Shown here: positions 38,321 through 47,523 of the stretch, one piece after another
Layout: every line of letters begins with the position of its first letter
How positions within the stretch are numbered: the first letter of the stretch is position 1
NCBI RefSeq assembly: GCF_900102085.1
Contig: NZ_FMVM01000007.1
Span: 124,001 to 188,000, forward strand
DNA from: Paenibacillus polysaccharolyticus
GTDB taxonomy: Bacteria; Bacillota; Bacilli; Paenibacillales; Paenibacillaceae
DNA: 64,000 bases
Reading direction: 5' to 3'
The notes under the pieces: generated by a model
Told to the model about the DNA's origin: nothing
Seen by the model: only the letters and a program-made list of their open reading frames with translations
Database searches by the model: none
Position numbers and translations under genes: made by a program

Positions 38321-38440
38321 TTAAAACCATACGTCCTGCAGTTCTTCAACGGGTTTCAGCCGGCGCAGGCGTTTCCGAAAAATACTGCATCCCTTAATGG
38401 AATTTCTACGGCTACGAACCCGTCTTTTTCCGTTCATCAT
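38321..38440 (-). CDS. Small basic protein of 39 residues, unknown
   Basis: ATG at 38438-38440 (a second ATG follows), with GGAGG six to seven bases from the upstream in-frame GTG and about ten from the ATG. The product has about 12 Arg/Lys, mainly before residue 30, a single Cys18, and an acidic, aromatic end (EELQDVWF). No known family. The strong ribosome site and the purposeful charge pattern argue for a real gene. It lies between psd and an AraC-type regulator; no terminator follows it closely. Confidence 0.55.
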   Translation of the reverse strand: MMNGKRRVRSRRNSIKGCSIFRKRLRRLKPVEELQDVWF

Positions 38441-38542
38441 CACATGTTCCTCCTTGTAAGGTCATCTGGAATGCTAGTTACTTACCCTAGCCATCCAGCA
38501 TTGAAACGTTGTGATGTTTGCATACGAGACGCTGACATGGTT

Positions 38543-39328
38543 TTAACGAATCTCTGACGGACTTTTGCCCGTATATTGCTTGAACTGACGACTGAAGAAA
38601 AAGATATCCCGATAACCCAGTGCATCCGCAACTTCGGTCACGTTCATACCGGTATGTACCAGAAGATGTTCTGCCCGTTCAATACGCATACGAATAATAT
38701 AGGACTGTACCGATGATCCGACAAGTTCCTTGAACTTGATTGAGAAATAACGCGGCGACAGACCGGCTCGCGCGGCCAGATCCTCTACACGATGTGTAAT
38801 TCCGGGATGCTGGCGAACATAATTCGCTACCTCCTGAATCACATCGGACAACTGATTACTTACCTTTTTCTCCACAGGTTCTTCCGTATCCGCACGCAGT
38901 AAATGGATCATCAACTGCTTCAGAATCAGCCTGCTCTCTTCATCACGTCCATACACATCGGACAAAAACAGCCTTACGTAACGTGCAAGTAAATGCTCAA
39001 ACTCCACAGTCTCCTGCACTTCACGGTAAGACTGAGGCACATCCACAACAGGCTCGTCCACATCGAAATGAATATATGTAAGCACCAGTGGTTTCTGCCT
39101 GTTATGCGTTGCGCTTGTATGGTCTCCCGGACGAAACAGGAAACAGCTTCCTTTGCCAACCTCGTAAGGCTGATCATTCAAAATAACCGTGCCTTCACCG
39201 CTCCACACGTAAAATAAATCATAATTTTGCATCGGTTTTTCTCGCTTCTGCCACTTCCAGCCCGGTTCACAGACTATTTTGGCGACAGCGGGCAAAATTA
39301 CAAATGATGACGGCGATGCCTGCAGCAT
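38543..39328 (-). CDS. AraC-family regulator with N-terminal cupin
   Basis: 261 residues. Cupin/arabinose-binding domain at about 25-130 (DLFYVWSGEGTVILNDQ, CFLFRPGDHTSA) and two HTH motifs at about 165-261, ending in the typical GYRDIFFFSRQFKQYTGKSPSEIR. Such proteins usually sense a sugar or related metabolite and activate catabolic genes. GGGGGAG lies before the ATG. No sugar operon is adjacent, so target genes are unknown. Confidence 0.92.
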   Translation of the reverse strand: MLQASPSSFVILPAVAKIVCEPGWKWQKREKPMQNYDLFYVWSGEGTVILNDQPYEVGKGSCFLFRPGDHTSATHNRQKPLVLTYIHFDVDEPVVDVPQSYREVQETVEFEHLLARYVRLFLSDVYGRDEESRLILKQLMIHLLRADTEEPVEKKVSNQLSDVIQEVANYVRQHPGITHRVEDLAARAGLSPRYFSIKFKELVGSSVQSYIIRMRIERAEHLLVHTGMNVTEVADALGYRDIFFFSRQFKQYTGKSPSEIR

Positions 39329-39388
39329 GTCGCCACTCCCCCTTGACAGTTAATCTCTTTAAACACTTATCCCATTATACAGCGGAAT

Positions 39389-40846
39389 TCACTGAAACGA
39401 AAATGTACACTTCTCCCACGCGGCTTGCATCCGCCGTATCCCTTCACGAATCTCCGCTTTTTCCAGATGAGCAAACCCGAAACATATTGCAGCATGCCCC
39501 GGAGTTAAGCGGTACTGCTCCACATCCCGGAACAAAACGCCCTCTTTATGAACCTCTCTGGTAAACCGTTCATAACTTGCTTGGTCCCCGTTCCAGATCG
39601 CATAAATGGTCAAACCGGCATCACCTGGTTGCATGGTGAAGGCTTGTGGCAACCACCGATTCATTTCCTCCACAAAAAAGTCATGCCGATCCCCATATAG
39701 CCGGGTTAATCGACGTAAATGCCGCATATATCCACCTCGTGTCATAAATCTGGCTAGTGCACGCTGTTCCAGCAGCGCGGGTGACACCGGTTCATACAGA
39801 GCTTTGGCAGCCAGAAGTGGCTCGACCAGACTGCTTGGCAATACCGCATAACCGAGGCGGAACGAAGCAGGCATCGTTTGGGAGAAGGAACCGATGTATA
39901 TCACGCGTTGCTCACGATCAAGCACCTTAAGTGGTTCAATCGGTCGTCCGCCCCAGCGAAATTCACTGTCATAATCATCTTCAACAATAACGGCGTTTTG
40001 TTTTGATGCCCAGTTCAGTAAGGCCCGCCTTCGTTCCAGCCCTAGTACCGCTCCGGTCGGGAACTGGCGAGTCGGCGTGACAAATAACGTTTGTGCCTGC
40101 CAATCTTGCGGGATAATACCTCCTTCATCAACTTCAGCTGGTATCACTACACCACCGCAGGATCTGACCGCATGCAGAACGCCTTGATAACCGGGACTTT
40201 CCAGCACCACCGGGCTTCCCTCGTGAATGAGTAATTGTGACAACAGCGTAATGCCTTGTATCGATCCACTGAACAGTACGATTTGGGAGGCTTCCGTTTG
40301 AATGCCACGTGTCCAGCGAAGATGTGCGGCAATCGCTTCCCGTAGCTCTGGATCACCGGCTGCACCATCTACATCTCGCCAGCCACTGCGATGAACCGCA
40401 GCGAGCGCACTTTTCCACTCGGCTTTTGGAAAATGTTCTGGCAGCAAGCGCTGCATCCGAAAATTGAAGACGGATTCCTTTTCCAGTTGAACCTCTTCAC
40501 GTGAACGTTTGTGTTCTGCGGTTAGTTCGCGAAGACGCTCTCCCCATGGAGATAAAGACAACACCGCTTCGCTATGATCGTTGTGATGCACGGACAAGGA
40601 TTCCGTAACATAGGTTCCTTTTCCCGGATAAGCATGGACATATCCATCCGCAAGCAACATATCGTATACCTGGGCTACCGACCCGCGTGACATGTCGTAC
40701 TGTTTTGCCAGTAAACGCGTAGAAGGCAAACGTGCTCCTGCTTCCAGTGTACCTGAATGGATCGCATCCCGCAGTGCGTGATATAACGCTTGATATTTAT
40801 ATCGATATTGGAGTTCGTATGAATCAAGTGGCAGCCATAATTCCAT
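39389..40846 (-). CDS. MocR/PdxR-type GntR regulator lacking the PLP lysine
   Basis: 485 residues: GntR winged HTH at 15-80 (LPSTRLLAKQYDMSRGSVAQVYDML), linker, then an aminotransferase-fold domain from about 125. Most fold motifs are there (TPTRQFPTG at 257-264, EDDYDSEFR at 289-297), but the expected YIGTFSKTL lysine motif reads YIGSFSQTMPASFRLGY, codon CAA, so Gln323 replaces the Schiff-base lysine. Normal MocR proteins bind PLP there and often regulate vitamin B6 or aminotransferase genes. The divergent neighbour is a PNPOx-like flavoprotein. This one may bind ligand differently or not sense PLP. Confidence 0.9.
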   Translation of the reverse strand: MELWLPLDSYELQYRYKYQALYHALRDAIHSGTLEAGARLPSTRLLAKQYDMSRGSVAQVYDMLLADGYVHAYPGKGTYVTESLSVHHNDHSEAVLSLSPWGERLRELTAEHKRSREEVQLEKESVFNFRMQRLLPEHFPKAEWKSALAAVHRSGWRDVDGAAGDPELREAIAAHLRWTRGIQTEASQIVLFSGSIQGITLLSQLLIHEGSPVVLESPGYQGVLHAVRSCGGVVIPAEVDEGGIIPQDWQAQTLFVTPTRQFPTGAVLGLERRRALLNWASKQNAVIVEDDYDSEFRWGGRPIEPLKVLDREQRVIYIGSFSQTMPASFRLGYAVLPSSLVEPLLAAKALYEPVSPALLEQRALARFMTRGGYMRHLRRLTRLYGDRHDFFVEEMNRWLPQAFTMQPGDAGLTIYAIWNGDQASYERFTREVHKEGVLFRDVEQYRLTPGHAAICFGFAHLEKAEIREGIRRMQAAWEKCTFSFQ

Positions 40847-41042
40847 GTGGTTCTCCCCCTTAACATGTCTTCTTGATCTTTACTTCTATGTTTACTTCTA
40901 TCTTTTCCTAGTCTTGCTTCCTGCTTAAGATCATCTTCCATCCCAATTGGCCTATAAAAATGAATGTAAATTGGATCTATTTTACTGTCAATATTCGTTT
41001 TATGGTTATCTTCATGAAAAACAATACTGCAATCCTATTTCT

Positions 41043-41081
41043 GATATGTTCTAACGGTTTCTACATTCCGACATGTTCTAA
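41043..41081. promoter_or_regulatory. Direct repeat GAYATGTTCTAA, candidate MocR operator
   Basis: Two 12-base copies at 41043-41054 and 41070-41081, 27 bases apart start to start, between the divergent MocR and split-barrel genes and close to the start of the latter. MocR-type regulators commonly bind spaced direct repeats; assignment here is inference. Confidence 0.4.
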
Positions 41082-41109
41082 TACTTACTAAAATAATGGG
41101 GGAAATCAC

Positions 41110-41727
41110 ATGAGACGCAAAGAATTTTCGGTAGAAGAGGAACAGGAAATCATTACATTTTTGGACCAGTGCTCTTTTGGGTTTCTGGGTACCGTCAGCC
41201 CGGATGGAGAACCGAGAGTTACACCGCTGAATTTTGTATATATGGATGGTTGCTTTTATTTTCATGGAAGTTTAGCCGGGGAAAAAATGAAACAGATCAA
41301 ACAGCACTCGTCCGTCAGCTTTACCGTGGCGGAGGAATTCTCGCTGATTCCTTCTTTTTTCAGTGATCCTGAACTGGCTTGTCCTGCAACCTCGTTTTTC
41401 AAAAGTGTCATGGCATCCGGTCTGGCAGAGCGTGTAGAAGATCTTGATATTAAAGGCAAGGTACTGCAGCGGTTTATGGAGAAACTCCAGCCGCAAGGCG
41501 GTTATGTACCGATTGATGCACAAGACTCCCGCTACACCGGGCGACTCAAAGCTGTTGCTGTAGTTCGAATCGTACCAGATCGACTCAGCGCCAAGTTTAA
41601 ATTCGGGCAGAATCTGACGCCTGAACGATTTGATCATATCAGCGGTGAATTGCATAAACGAAACGAAGGCCGGGATCATGAAACGGCTGAAATGATGCGA
41701 AAATATTGTCCGTACCATCAGGAGTAA
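41110..41727 (+). CDS. Pyridoxamine 5'-phosphate oxidase-like FMN-binding split-barrel protein
   Basis: 205 residues, single split-barrel domain: FGFLGTVSPDGEPRVTPLNFVY (about 18-40) and FYFHGSLAGEKMKQI are the FMN-site strands of the family. Members range from PNPOx to flavin- or heme-binding stress proteins, and many close homologues are of unknown function. Divergently transcribed from a MocR-type regulator, the common arrangement for regulator-controlled PNPOx-like genes. ATG follows GGGGGAA. Confidence 0.88.
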   Translation: MRRKEFSVEEEQEIITFLDQCSFGFLGTVSPDGEPRVTPLNFVYMDGCFYFHGSLAGEKMKQIKQHSSVSFTVAEEFSLIPSFFSDPELACPATSFFKSVMASGLAERVEDLDIKGKVLQRFMEKLQPQGGYVPIDAQDSRYTGRLKAVAVVRIVPDRLSAKFKFGQNLTPERFDHISGELHKRNEGRDHETAEMMRKYCPYHQE

Positions 41728-41892
41728 CACGCCAGATCCAGCCTTAAATTTATGCTAATATTGCATTCTGACCCCGCGCAACAACGCGGTGAAGTGATAT
41801 AACTGTCATATTGCGTAATTTCCGTGACGGGGCCATGTCAAGGTGTTATAATGTTAGGCAGTGAATCACAAAGACTTGGAAGGATGAAAAAA

Positions 41893-43191
41893 ATGAATCC
41901 ACTGGCTGAACAGTTGAACGAAAGTATTCAGGCCGGCAGCAGTCACGTCTACTCCATGCTGTCACAACTCGGCAAAGAAATTTATTTTCCAAAAGAAGGT
42001 ATCTTAAGTCAATCTGCGGAAGCAGCAAGCTTGGCCAAGACCTATAATGCAACGATCGGTATCGCTCTGGAGGGTGGAGTGCCTATGCATCTTCCGGTGA
42101 TTCAGGAAAAGTTGTCCGCATTCCAGCCGAAGGATCTGTATCCTTACGCGCCTCCTGCAGGCAAACCTGAATTAAGAACCGTTTGGAGAGAAAAGATGCT
42201 GAGAGAAACCCCTTCACTGGAAGGCAAATCTTTCGGAAACCCGATTGTAACGAACGCACTAACTCATGGACTCAGCATCGTAGCCGACCTGTTCACTGAA
42301 GAAGGGGACGCTGTTATATATCCGGATAAAAACTGGGAGAATTACGAGCTGACTTTCGGAATTCGTCGACACGGCCAGTTGATTCATTATCCATTGTTTG
42401 ATGATCAATTGAACTTTAACAGCAACGGACTGCTTCAGGCGTTGCTTGCACAGAAGGACAAAGGAAAAGCCATTGTTTTGCTGAACTTCCCGAACAATCC
42501 GACAGGTTACACGCCAGGCGGCGCAGAAGCAGATGCCATCGTAGATGCCATTCGTCAAGCTGCAGAAGCCGGTGTAAATGTTGTTGTGGTTACAGATGAT
42601 GCATACTTCGGTCTGTTTTTTGAAGATTCCATTCATGAATCTCTTTTTGGTAAACTGGCCAATATTCATCCACGTGTATTAACGGTGAAGATCGACGGAG
42701 CAACGAAAGAAGAATTCGTATGGGGCTTCCGTGTAGGATTCATTACATTTGCTCATGAAGATGCTGCTGTTTTGCATGCATTGGAGCAAAAAACACTTGG
42801 TATTATCCGTGCAACGATTTCCAGCGGGCCACATCCTTCACAGACTTTTGTTCTGGATGCGCTGAAAGCACCGGAGTTTGAAGCACAGAAACAAGAAAAG
42901 TTTGAGATTATGAAAGGCCGCGCCAACAAAGTTAAAGCAATCCTGGACAGCGGTAAGTATGGAGACGTATGGGATTATTATCCATTCAATTCCGGTTACT
43001 TCATGTGTCTGAAGCTGAAACAAGTCGGTGCTGAAGCACTCCGTAGCCATTTATTGCACCAATATGGTGTAGGCACGATTGCACTCGGTGAATCCGATCT
43101 GCGGATTGCCTTCTCTTGTATCGAGGAAGCAGGTCTGCAAGAACTGTTCGATACGATCTATCGCGGCGTGCAGGATCTGCAAACGACATAG
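41893..43191 (+). CDS. PLP-dependent aminotransferase, class I/II
   Basis: 432 residues. Start ATG at 41893, nine bases after GGAAGG; earlier in-frame starts at 41824 and 41884 are less suitable. Fold-type I motifs: NFPNNPTGYTPGG (substrate/cofactor loop), VTDDAYFGLFF, and the PLP lysine Lys272 in DGATKEEFVWGFRVGF. Close to a little-studied group of Firmicute aminotransferases with an aromatic residue after the lysine motif; amino donor unknown. It does not overlap with the split-barrel gene before it (165 bases apart) and ends at a strong terminator. Confidence 0.9.
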   Translation: MNPLAEQLNESIQAGSSHVYSMLSQLGKEIYFPKEGILSQSAEAASLAKTYNATIGIALEGGVPMHLPVIQEKLSAFQPKDLYPYAPPAGKPELRTVWREKMLRETPSLEGKSFGNPIVTNALTHGLSIVADLFTEEGDAVIYPDKNWENYELTFGIRRHGQLIHYPLFDDQLNFNSNGLLQALLAQKDKGKAIVLLNFPNNPTGYTPGGAEADAIVDAIRQAAEAGVNVVVVTDDAYFGLFFEDSIHESLFGKLANIHPRVLTVKIDGATKEEFVWGFRVGFITFAHEDAAVLHALEQKTLGIIRATISSGPHPSQTFVLDALKAPEFEAQKQEKFEIMKGRANKVKAILDSGKYGDVWDYYPFNSGYFMCLKLKQVGAEALRSHLLHQYGVGTIALGESDLRIAFSCIEEAGLQELFDTIYRGVQDLQTT

Positions 43192-43234
43192 CATATAAGT
43201 AAATATAACCTTCTAATTTAGACGGTTTCAAAAA

Positions 43235-43297
43235 TAGAACCCTTTTCGGCACATTGCGAAAGCTAATGTCATCGCCGAAGGGTTCTTTTGTTTTCTG
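43235..43297 (+). terminator. Terminator after the aminotransferase gene
   Basis: AGAACCCTTTTCGGC (43236-43250) pairs with GCCGAAGGGTTCT (43274-43286) with a small bulge, followed by TTTGTTTTCT. Confidence 0.85.
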
Positions 43298-43414
43298 GAC
43301 AGAAGCCCAAAAGACATATACACGGGCAGAGGCCCAATCAGCCTAACGCTATGGCACATAATATACGATGTACGCAAGGGCGTGCCAAACCATCACTCGA
43401 AAGGGGTATGACCC

Positions 43415-43540
43415 ATGTCCCAAGTTGAAGATACAAGAGGCGGATACGGATACTGTGGCGTTGGAGGATTCACAAACATTGGTGCCATTCTCGTACTGTT
43501 CATCCTGCTCGTCATCATCACAAAATCCTTCCTGTACTAA
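43415..43540 (+). CDS. YjcZ-family sporulation micro-protein
   Basis: 41 residues: Gly/Tyr-rich head with GGYGYCGVGG (residues 9-18) and a single C-terminal membrane helix (about 22-36, AILVLFILLVIIT). This is the layout of the YjcZ/YhjR group of small sporulation proteins found in many Bacillales. AAGGGG stands eight bases before the ATG. It has its own strong terminator. Role in the spore is not known in detail. Confidence 0.85.
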   Translation: MSQVEDTRGGYGYCGVGGFTNIGAILVLFILLVIITKSFLY

Positions 43541-43596
43541 TACGTCTTCGCTATGTATACGCGCAAGACATCATGAGTTTACAGCACACATCAAAA

Positions 43597-43641
43597 AGAA
43601 GGGTATTTCGGGATACAGCCCGAAATACCCTTCTTCTCTTG
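43597..43641 (+). terminator. Terminator after the YjcZ-like gene
   Basis: Sixteen-base perfect stem AGAAGGGTATTTCGGG (43597-43612) with 43619-43634, six-base loop, T-rich both sides; probably bidirectional and also serving ecsB. Confidence 0.9.
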
Positions 43642-43712
43642 CTCCTACGTATAATTCACTTGTGATAAATAGACCTGAAGGCTCAGCGAAAGCTTAGACT
43701 ACTTTGGTTCTT

Positions 43713-44930
43713 CTACTCGTCCTCTTCCTCTTTGAGCCATTTGCTACCCTGCGAACGACGCATCAGCACGATGACAAGTACACCAAGTATGAGTGCAATG
43801 CCTGTTATACTCAGTCCTTCCATTCCTGCTGCCAGCATCGGCAACCACATGAGCAATGCGGCTATAGCATGCAATTGGAAGATGAAACCGAGCACCTGTG
43901 AACGGCGGCTCTCTCCTGAGATCGGATAGATCATGATCCAGAAGGATTCACCGTGACTGCGGCGCAGTACCCCCAGTTGAATGCCTGTAAGTAGCAGGAA
44001 GAACAGATATACCCCAATTCCGAAGTAACTGCCTGCCGTCCACCAGGAAAACAACATACCCAGGATGATCAGACGCAGAACAATGGTGAATACTTCCGTT
44101 CGAATAAATGTTTTGGTCATGAGATATCGATAAGCCTGTCCCGCATTCCATGGAAGACCATTGCCCCATTTACTGAGCCAGCGGCGAGAGTTCACCTTTT
44201 GCCCGGACGATGGCACATCGACAAACCAGCCTAATGTACGCATGACTCTGCCTGCTTGTGTCTGCTCCACCTGAATCAGACGTTCCCAAGCGACTCGGTG
44301 TTTGACAGGTACACGCAGTGCAACGATATAAACAGCGGCCAGTAGTAACAGAAACCAAAGGCTGCGTAGCGGCGGTTGCCATAACCAGGCTGCAACGGCA
44401 AGGATAGCTATGGCCCAGCGGAGTATCCGATATCCTTTGGACGCCCCAGCTTGAACCATCCTCAGTTCTTGCCATGCACCGTAACTGGACAACACTTTCC
44501 ATAACACGAGAAACAACATGGACCAGCCCAGTGGTTTGGCATCTACATCTGACCTTACATAGAGTGGCCACAAGGTAAGAAATACAAAAAGTAACAACAG
44601 CATTTTATAAATTACGCCACGCACAAAGCTGTTTTTCAAATAATCCTGCATCCGGTACTCCTGCGGCCGCAAGAAGACAATATCTGCCGGAAGCAGATAT
44701 GTACGATAACTGCTAAACAGTGCAAGCGGAGCCAGCAACAATAAAGCAATCCAGCGAATCGGAAATCCCGCAGGAATATTCTGTACAAAGGATGTATACC
44801 AAGCGGAGAAAGCGATGACGAGAAACAGAAATACCATCGCTACACCGCTCTGGATGACATAGCCCACATAAGGTAAAATTCCATTCCAAAAACCTGTCCG
44901 ACGTTGCTTCCATAACAGCTTGAGATCCAT
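43713..44930 (-). CDS. ecsB: ABC transporter permease EcsB
   Basis: 405 residues, about eight to ten membrane segments, EcsB family (N-terminus LWKQRRTGFWNGILPYVGYV). In Bacillus EcsAB affects secretion, sporulation, competence and regulated intramembrane proteolysis, and its transported substrate is still debated. Its ATG is one base after the ecsA stop, so the pair is translationally coupled. Likely forms an operon with the DEAD helicase gene upstream. Confidence 0.9.
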   Translation of the reverse strand: MDLKLLWKQRRTGFWNGILPYVGYVIQSGVAMVFLFLVIAFSAWYTSFVQNIPAGFPIRWIALLLLAPLALFSSYRTYLLPADIVFLRPQEYRMQDYLKNSFVRGVIYKMLLLLFVFLTLWPLYVRSDVDAKPLGWSMLFLVLWKVLSSYGAWQELRMVQAGASKGYRILRWAIAILAVAAWLWQPPLRSLWFLLLLAAVYIVALRVPVKHRVAWERLIQVEQTQAGRVMRTLGWFVDVPSSGQKVNSRRWLSKWGNGLPWNAGQAYRYLMTKTFIRTEVFTIVLRLIILGMLFSWWTAGSYFGIGVYLFFLLLTGIQLGVLRRSHGESFWIMIYPISGESRRSQVLGFIFQLHAIAALLMWLPMLAAGMEGLSITGIALILGVLVIVLMRRSQGSKWLKEEEDE

Positions 44931-44931
44931 A

Positions 44932-45684
44932 CTAATCCCTGCCTTGCACGAGGGAATAGAACATGTGCTCCAGCGGTGTGTCAGGCTCTCCGAACTCCGT
45001 ACGCAATTCGTTCAGTGTTCCTTGAGCAATGACATGTCCACGATGCAATACAATGAAGCGATCACAATAATTTTCAATCGTGGACAAAATGTGTGAACTC
45101 AGCAGAATAGAAGACCCGGCTGCTTTCATCTCCAGCATAAAATCAAGCAGTGAACGAATCCCCAGCGGGTCGAGCCCCAGAAACGGTTCATCAATAATGT
45201 AGAGTGGCGGTCCTGCCACAAAAGCACACATAATCATGACCTTTTGGCGCATCCCTTTGGACAGATGTGTGGATAGACTTGTGCTTTTCTCATTCATGCG
45301 GAACAAGTTCAGCAGTTTCTCTGTCCGTTGTTTGAAATCCGCCTCGGACACATTGTACGCCCTCGCCGTAAATTCCAGATGCTCCATGACGGTCATTTCA
45401 TCATACAATTCGGGAGATTCCGGTACAAAGGCCATCGCAGATTGGTAGATCTGTGCATCCTCATCCCGTTTTTTGCCCATTACCCGAACTTCTCCCTGTT
45501 GCGGAGTCATCAGACCGAGAATATGTTTCATCGTTGTACTCTTGCCAGCACCGTTTAATCCAATCAATCCGACCATTTCTCCGCGGCCTACTTCCAGATT
45601 CACGTCATGAAGCACTGGCCGTTTGGCACTGTAACCACCACTAAGCCCGCTGATTTGCAGCACAGGCGATTGAACATTTTCCAT
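44932..45684 (-). CDS. ecsA: ABC transporter ATPase EcsA
   Basis: 250 residues. Walker A GLNGAGKST, signature LSKGMRQK and Walker B LYIIDEPFLGLDP are intact. AAAGGGG lies before the ATG, 25 bases after the helicase stop. The partner permease ecsB follows directly. Identified as EcsA by sequence type and by its EcsB neighbour. Confidence 0.92.
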   Translation of the reverse strand: MENVQSPVLQISGLSGGYSAKRPVLHDVNLEVGRGEMVGLIGLNGAGKSTTMKHILGLMTPQQGEVRVMGKKRDEDAQIYQSAMAFVPESPELYDEMTVMEHLEFTARAYNVSEADFKQRTEKLLNLFRMNEKSTSLSTHLSKGMRQKVMIMCAFVAGPPLYIIDEPFLGLDPLGIRSLLDFMLEMKAAGSSILLSSHILSTIENYCDRFIVLHRGHVIAQGTLNELRTEFGEPDTPLEHMFYSLVQGRD

Positions 45685-45709
45685 CTATCCCTGCACCCCT
45701 TTCATCCGA

Positions 45710-47089
45710 TTATTCCTCAGAGCGCGGCGCTCTGTCTTTGCTCCACTTGGGTGCTCCCTTGTTTTTGCGGTTCTGGTCGCTATCTGTGCGGCCTCCATTA
45801 GCACTAGGCTTGCCGCTTGCGGGACGCTGACCCGAATTCGAAATGGTTGCTCTCGTCCCTGGCTTCCGGTTCCCCTGAGCTGGCTTACGATCACGGGACT
45901 GTCCTGGTTTCCGCGAGAACGAATGTCCTTCAGGACGCGTATCTGGCCGCGGATCAGCCACCAACACTTTACCGCCGAACAACGTACGCTCCTGCAATTC
46001 AATGCCGAGTTCACGAGCGAATTTACGCATGATGAAAATTTGCGTTTCATCGACGATGGACAATACAATTCCTGAACGTCCCATTCGGCCTGTCCGGCCT
46101 GCACGATGAACATAGTGCTCTGAGTCAAAAGCAGGGTCATAGTTGATGACCATTGGCAAACCTTCAATGTCCAGTCCTCTTGCCGCCACCTCGGAGGCGA
46201 TCAGCAATTGAATTTTGCCGTTACGGAAGGCGGCGAGTACGTTGCTGCGAGTCACTTTGTCGGCATCTCCGTACAGCGCAGCTGCGGACAACCCGAGGTG
46301 ATTCATTTTTGCCTCAACCTCACCGATGTCCTCCGTTGCATTCACAAAGACGATAGCGCGATCCGGGTTATACTGTCTAACAAGACGACGCAACATATCG
46401 ATCTTGTTGCGGCTCTCTTCCACAAAATAATAATGTTCAAGTCCGGCAGCCGTCGCACGATCCGGTTCAATACCGATATGAACAGGCTCTTTCATCTCGC
46501 GCTTAGCAAGTGTAGCCGTATGTTCGTCAATTGTAGCTGACAGGAAGATTAATTGACGGTCGCGCAGCGCGCTTTTCAGCACAAATTCCACGTCACTTAC
46601 ACCGCCGAGCTGAAACACCTGATCCGCTTCATCAATAACAATCGTCGATACATTGTGCATTTTTAGCTTTTTAAGTGTGATCAGTTCCTTCAACCGTCCA
46701 GGTGTACCAACAATCAATTCTGGATGTTCACGCAATTTCTCAATCTGACGTTTCACGGCAGCGCCGCCAATCAGACCTTGTACACCGATGCCACGACCCG
46801 TACCGTAACGCTGAGCCTCACGTACGATTTGCATTGCAAGTTCCTGCGTTGGTGCAATAATCAGTTTTTGGGTTCCTTTAATATCACTTTTAATGGATTG
46901 TAGTAGTGGTAGCAGGTATGCCAGCGTTTTGCCTGTTCCCGTCTGCGACTTGGATACGACATCCTTGCCTTCCAATATAACTGGAATGGTCTGTGCCTGT
47001 ACCGGGGAAGGTTCGTTAATGCCGTGCTCAGCTAGCAATGCTCCCAGATCCTCTGCTACGCCAATTGATGCAAAAGTTTGATTCGTCAT
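45710..47089 (-). CDS. DEAD-box RNA helicase
   Basis: ATP-dependent RNA helicase, 459 residues. Start ATG at 47087-47089 with AAAGGA upstream. Q motif near 27-31, Walker A SQTGTGKT (48-55), DEAD box at 153-156, SAT motif, and HRAGRTGRMGRSG in the second RecA domain. The C-terminal 80 residues are basic and disordered, with RK/GN-rich stretches for RNA binding. Resembles the CshC/YfmL-type accessory helicases used in ribosome assembly and RNA turnover, especially in the cold; exact role not certain. Confidence 0.93.
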   Translation of the reverse strand: MTNQTFASIGVAEDLGALLAEHGINEPSPVQAQTIPVILEGKDVVSKSQTGTGKTLAYLLPLLQSIKSDIKGTQKLIIAPTQELAMQIVREAQRYGTGRGIGVQGLIGGAAVKRQIEKLREHPELIVGTPGRLKELITLKKLKMHNVSTIVIDEADQVFQLGGVSDVEFVLKSALRDRQLIFLSATIDEHTATLAKREMKEPVHIGIEPDRATAAGLEHYYFVEESRNKIDMLRRLVRQYNPDRAIVFVNATEDIGEVEAKMNHLGLSAAALYGDADKVTRSNVLAAFRNGKIQLLIASEVAARGLDIEGLPMVINYDPAFDSEHYVHRAGRTGRMGRSGIVLSIVDETQIFIMRKFARELGIELQERTLFGGKVLVADPRPDTRPEGHSFSRKPGQSRDRKPAQGNRKPGTRATISNSGQRPASGKPSANGGRTDSDQNRKNKGAPKWSKDRAPRSEE

Positions 47090-47182
47090 GTATTCCATCC
47101 TTTAAATTTATTCGTTTTGATGATTTACAGGCTCAATTTTTTTCGTTTTACACTAAACACTTCGATAGCAGAATTTCCTTCC

Positions 47183-47330
47183 GATCACTGTTATCCCCAG
47201 ATTTTTTTTATTCCTTATATTAAGGAGAAATCCGGTGATATGCGTATGCTTCCGATGCAGCTTTCTTTCAGAAAGCTTTCAGGCGACCGCTCCGCTTCTT
47301 CAGGATCTTTCTGCTCTCTCCGTTGTCGTG
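47183..47330 (+). repeat. Dispersed intergenic hairpin repeat, copy A
   Basis: Shares GATCNCTGTTATCCCC, an AT-rich stem, CGGTGATA and AGGCGANCGCTCCGCTT with copies B and C. TTATC pairs with GATAA across the hairpin. Copy A has an extra 40 bases (about 47241-47280) that carry their own inverted repeat (CTTTCTTTCAGAAAG). Confidence 0.8.
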
Positions 47331-47454
47331 TAAATATATCATTTCGCCTATAAACCTGCTTGTACGCTTAAAACAAAGCCTGTCATCACATTACCTTTCA
47401 TTATATGCGAAAAAAGCCCGCTTACCAAATCTTATTGCCGAAATGTTCAAGTCT

Positions 47455-47491
47455 GCGCAAAAAAAAAGAAAAGCCCCTCGGCGGAGCCCTT
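47455..47491 (-). terminator. Terminator after the SDR gene
   Basis: On the minus strand AAGGGCTCC pairs with GGGGCTTTT (47483-47491 with 47469-47477, with G-T pairs), five-base loop, followed by a long T-run. Confidence 0.75.
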
Positions 47492-47523
47492 CTTCATCCG
47501 ATATATAGTGCACTCGTTACATT

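Larger units (their letters stand above)
47090..47523. other. Intergenic region with repeat copy A
   Basis: 434 bases. Holds copy A of the dispersed hairpin repeat (47183-47330) and the terminator of the SDR gene (47455-47491). No gene recognised. Confidence 0.6.

Noticed and set aside
45685..46167. Minus-strand open frame of 160 codons
   Set aside because: Another frame over the helicase 3' end; the helicase frame has all motifs.
47183..47330. Insertion sequence remnant at repeat copy A
   Set aside because: No transposase fragment, no terminal inverted repeats of IS type and no target duplication were visible; better treated as a hairpin repeat.
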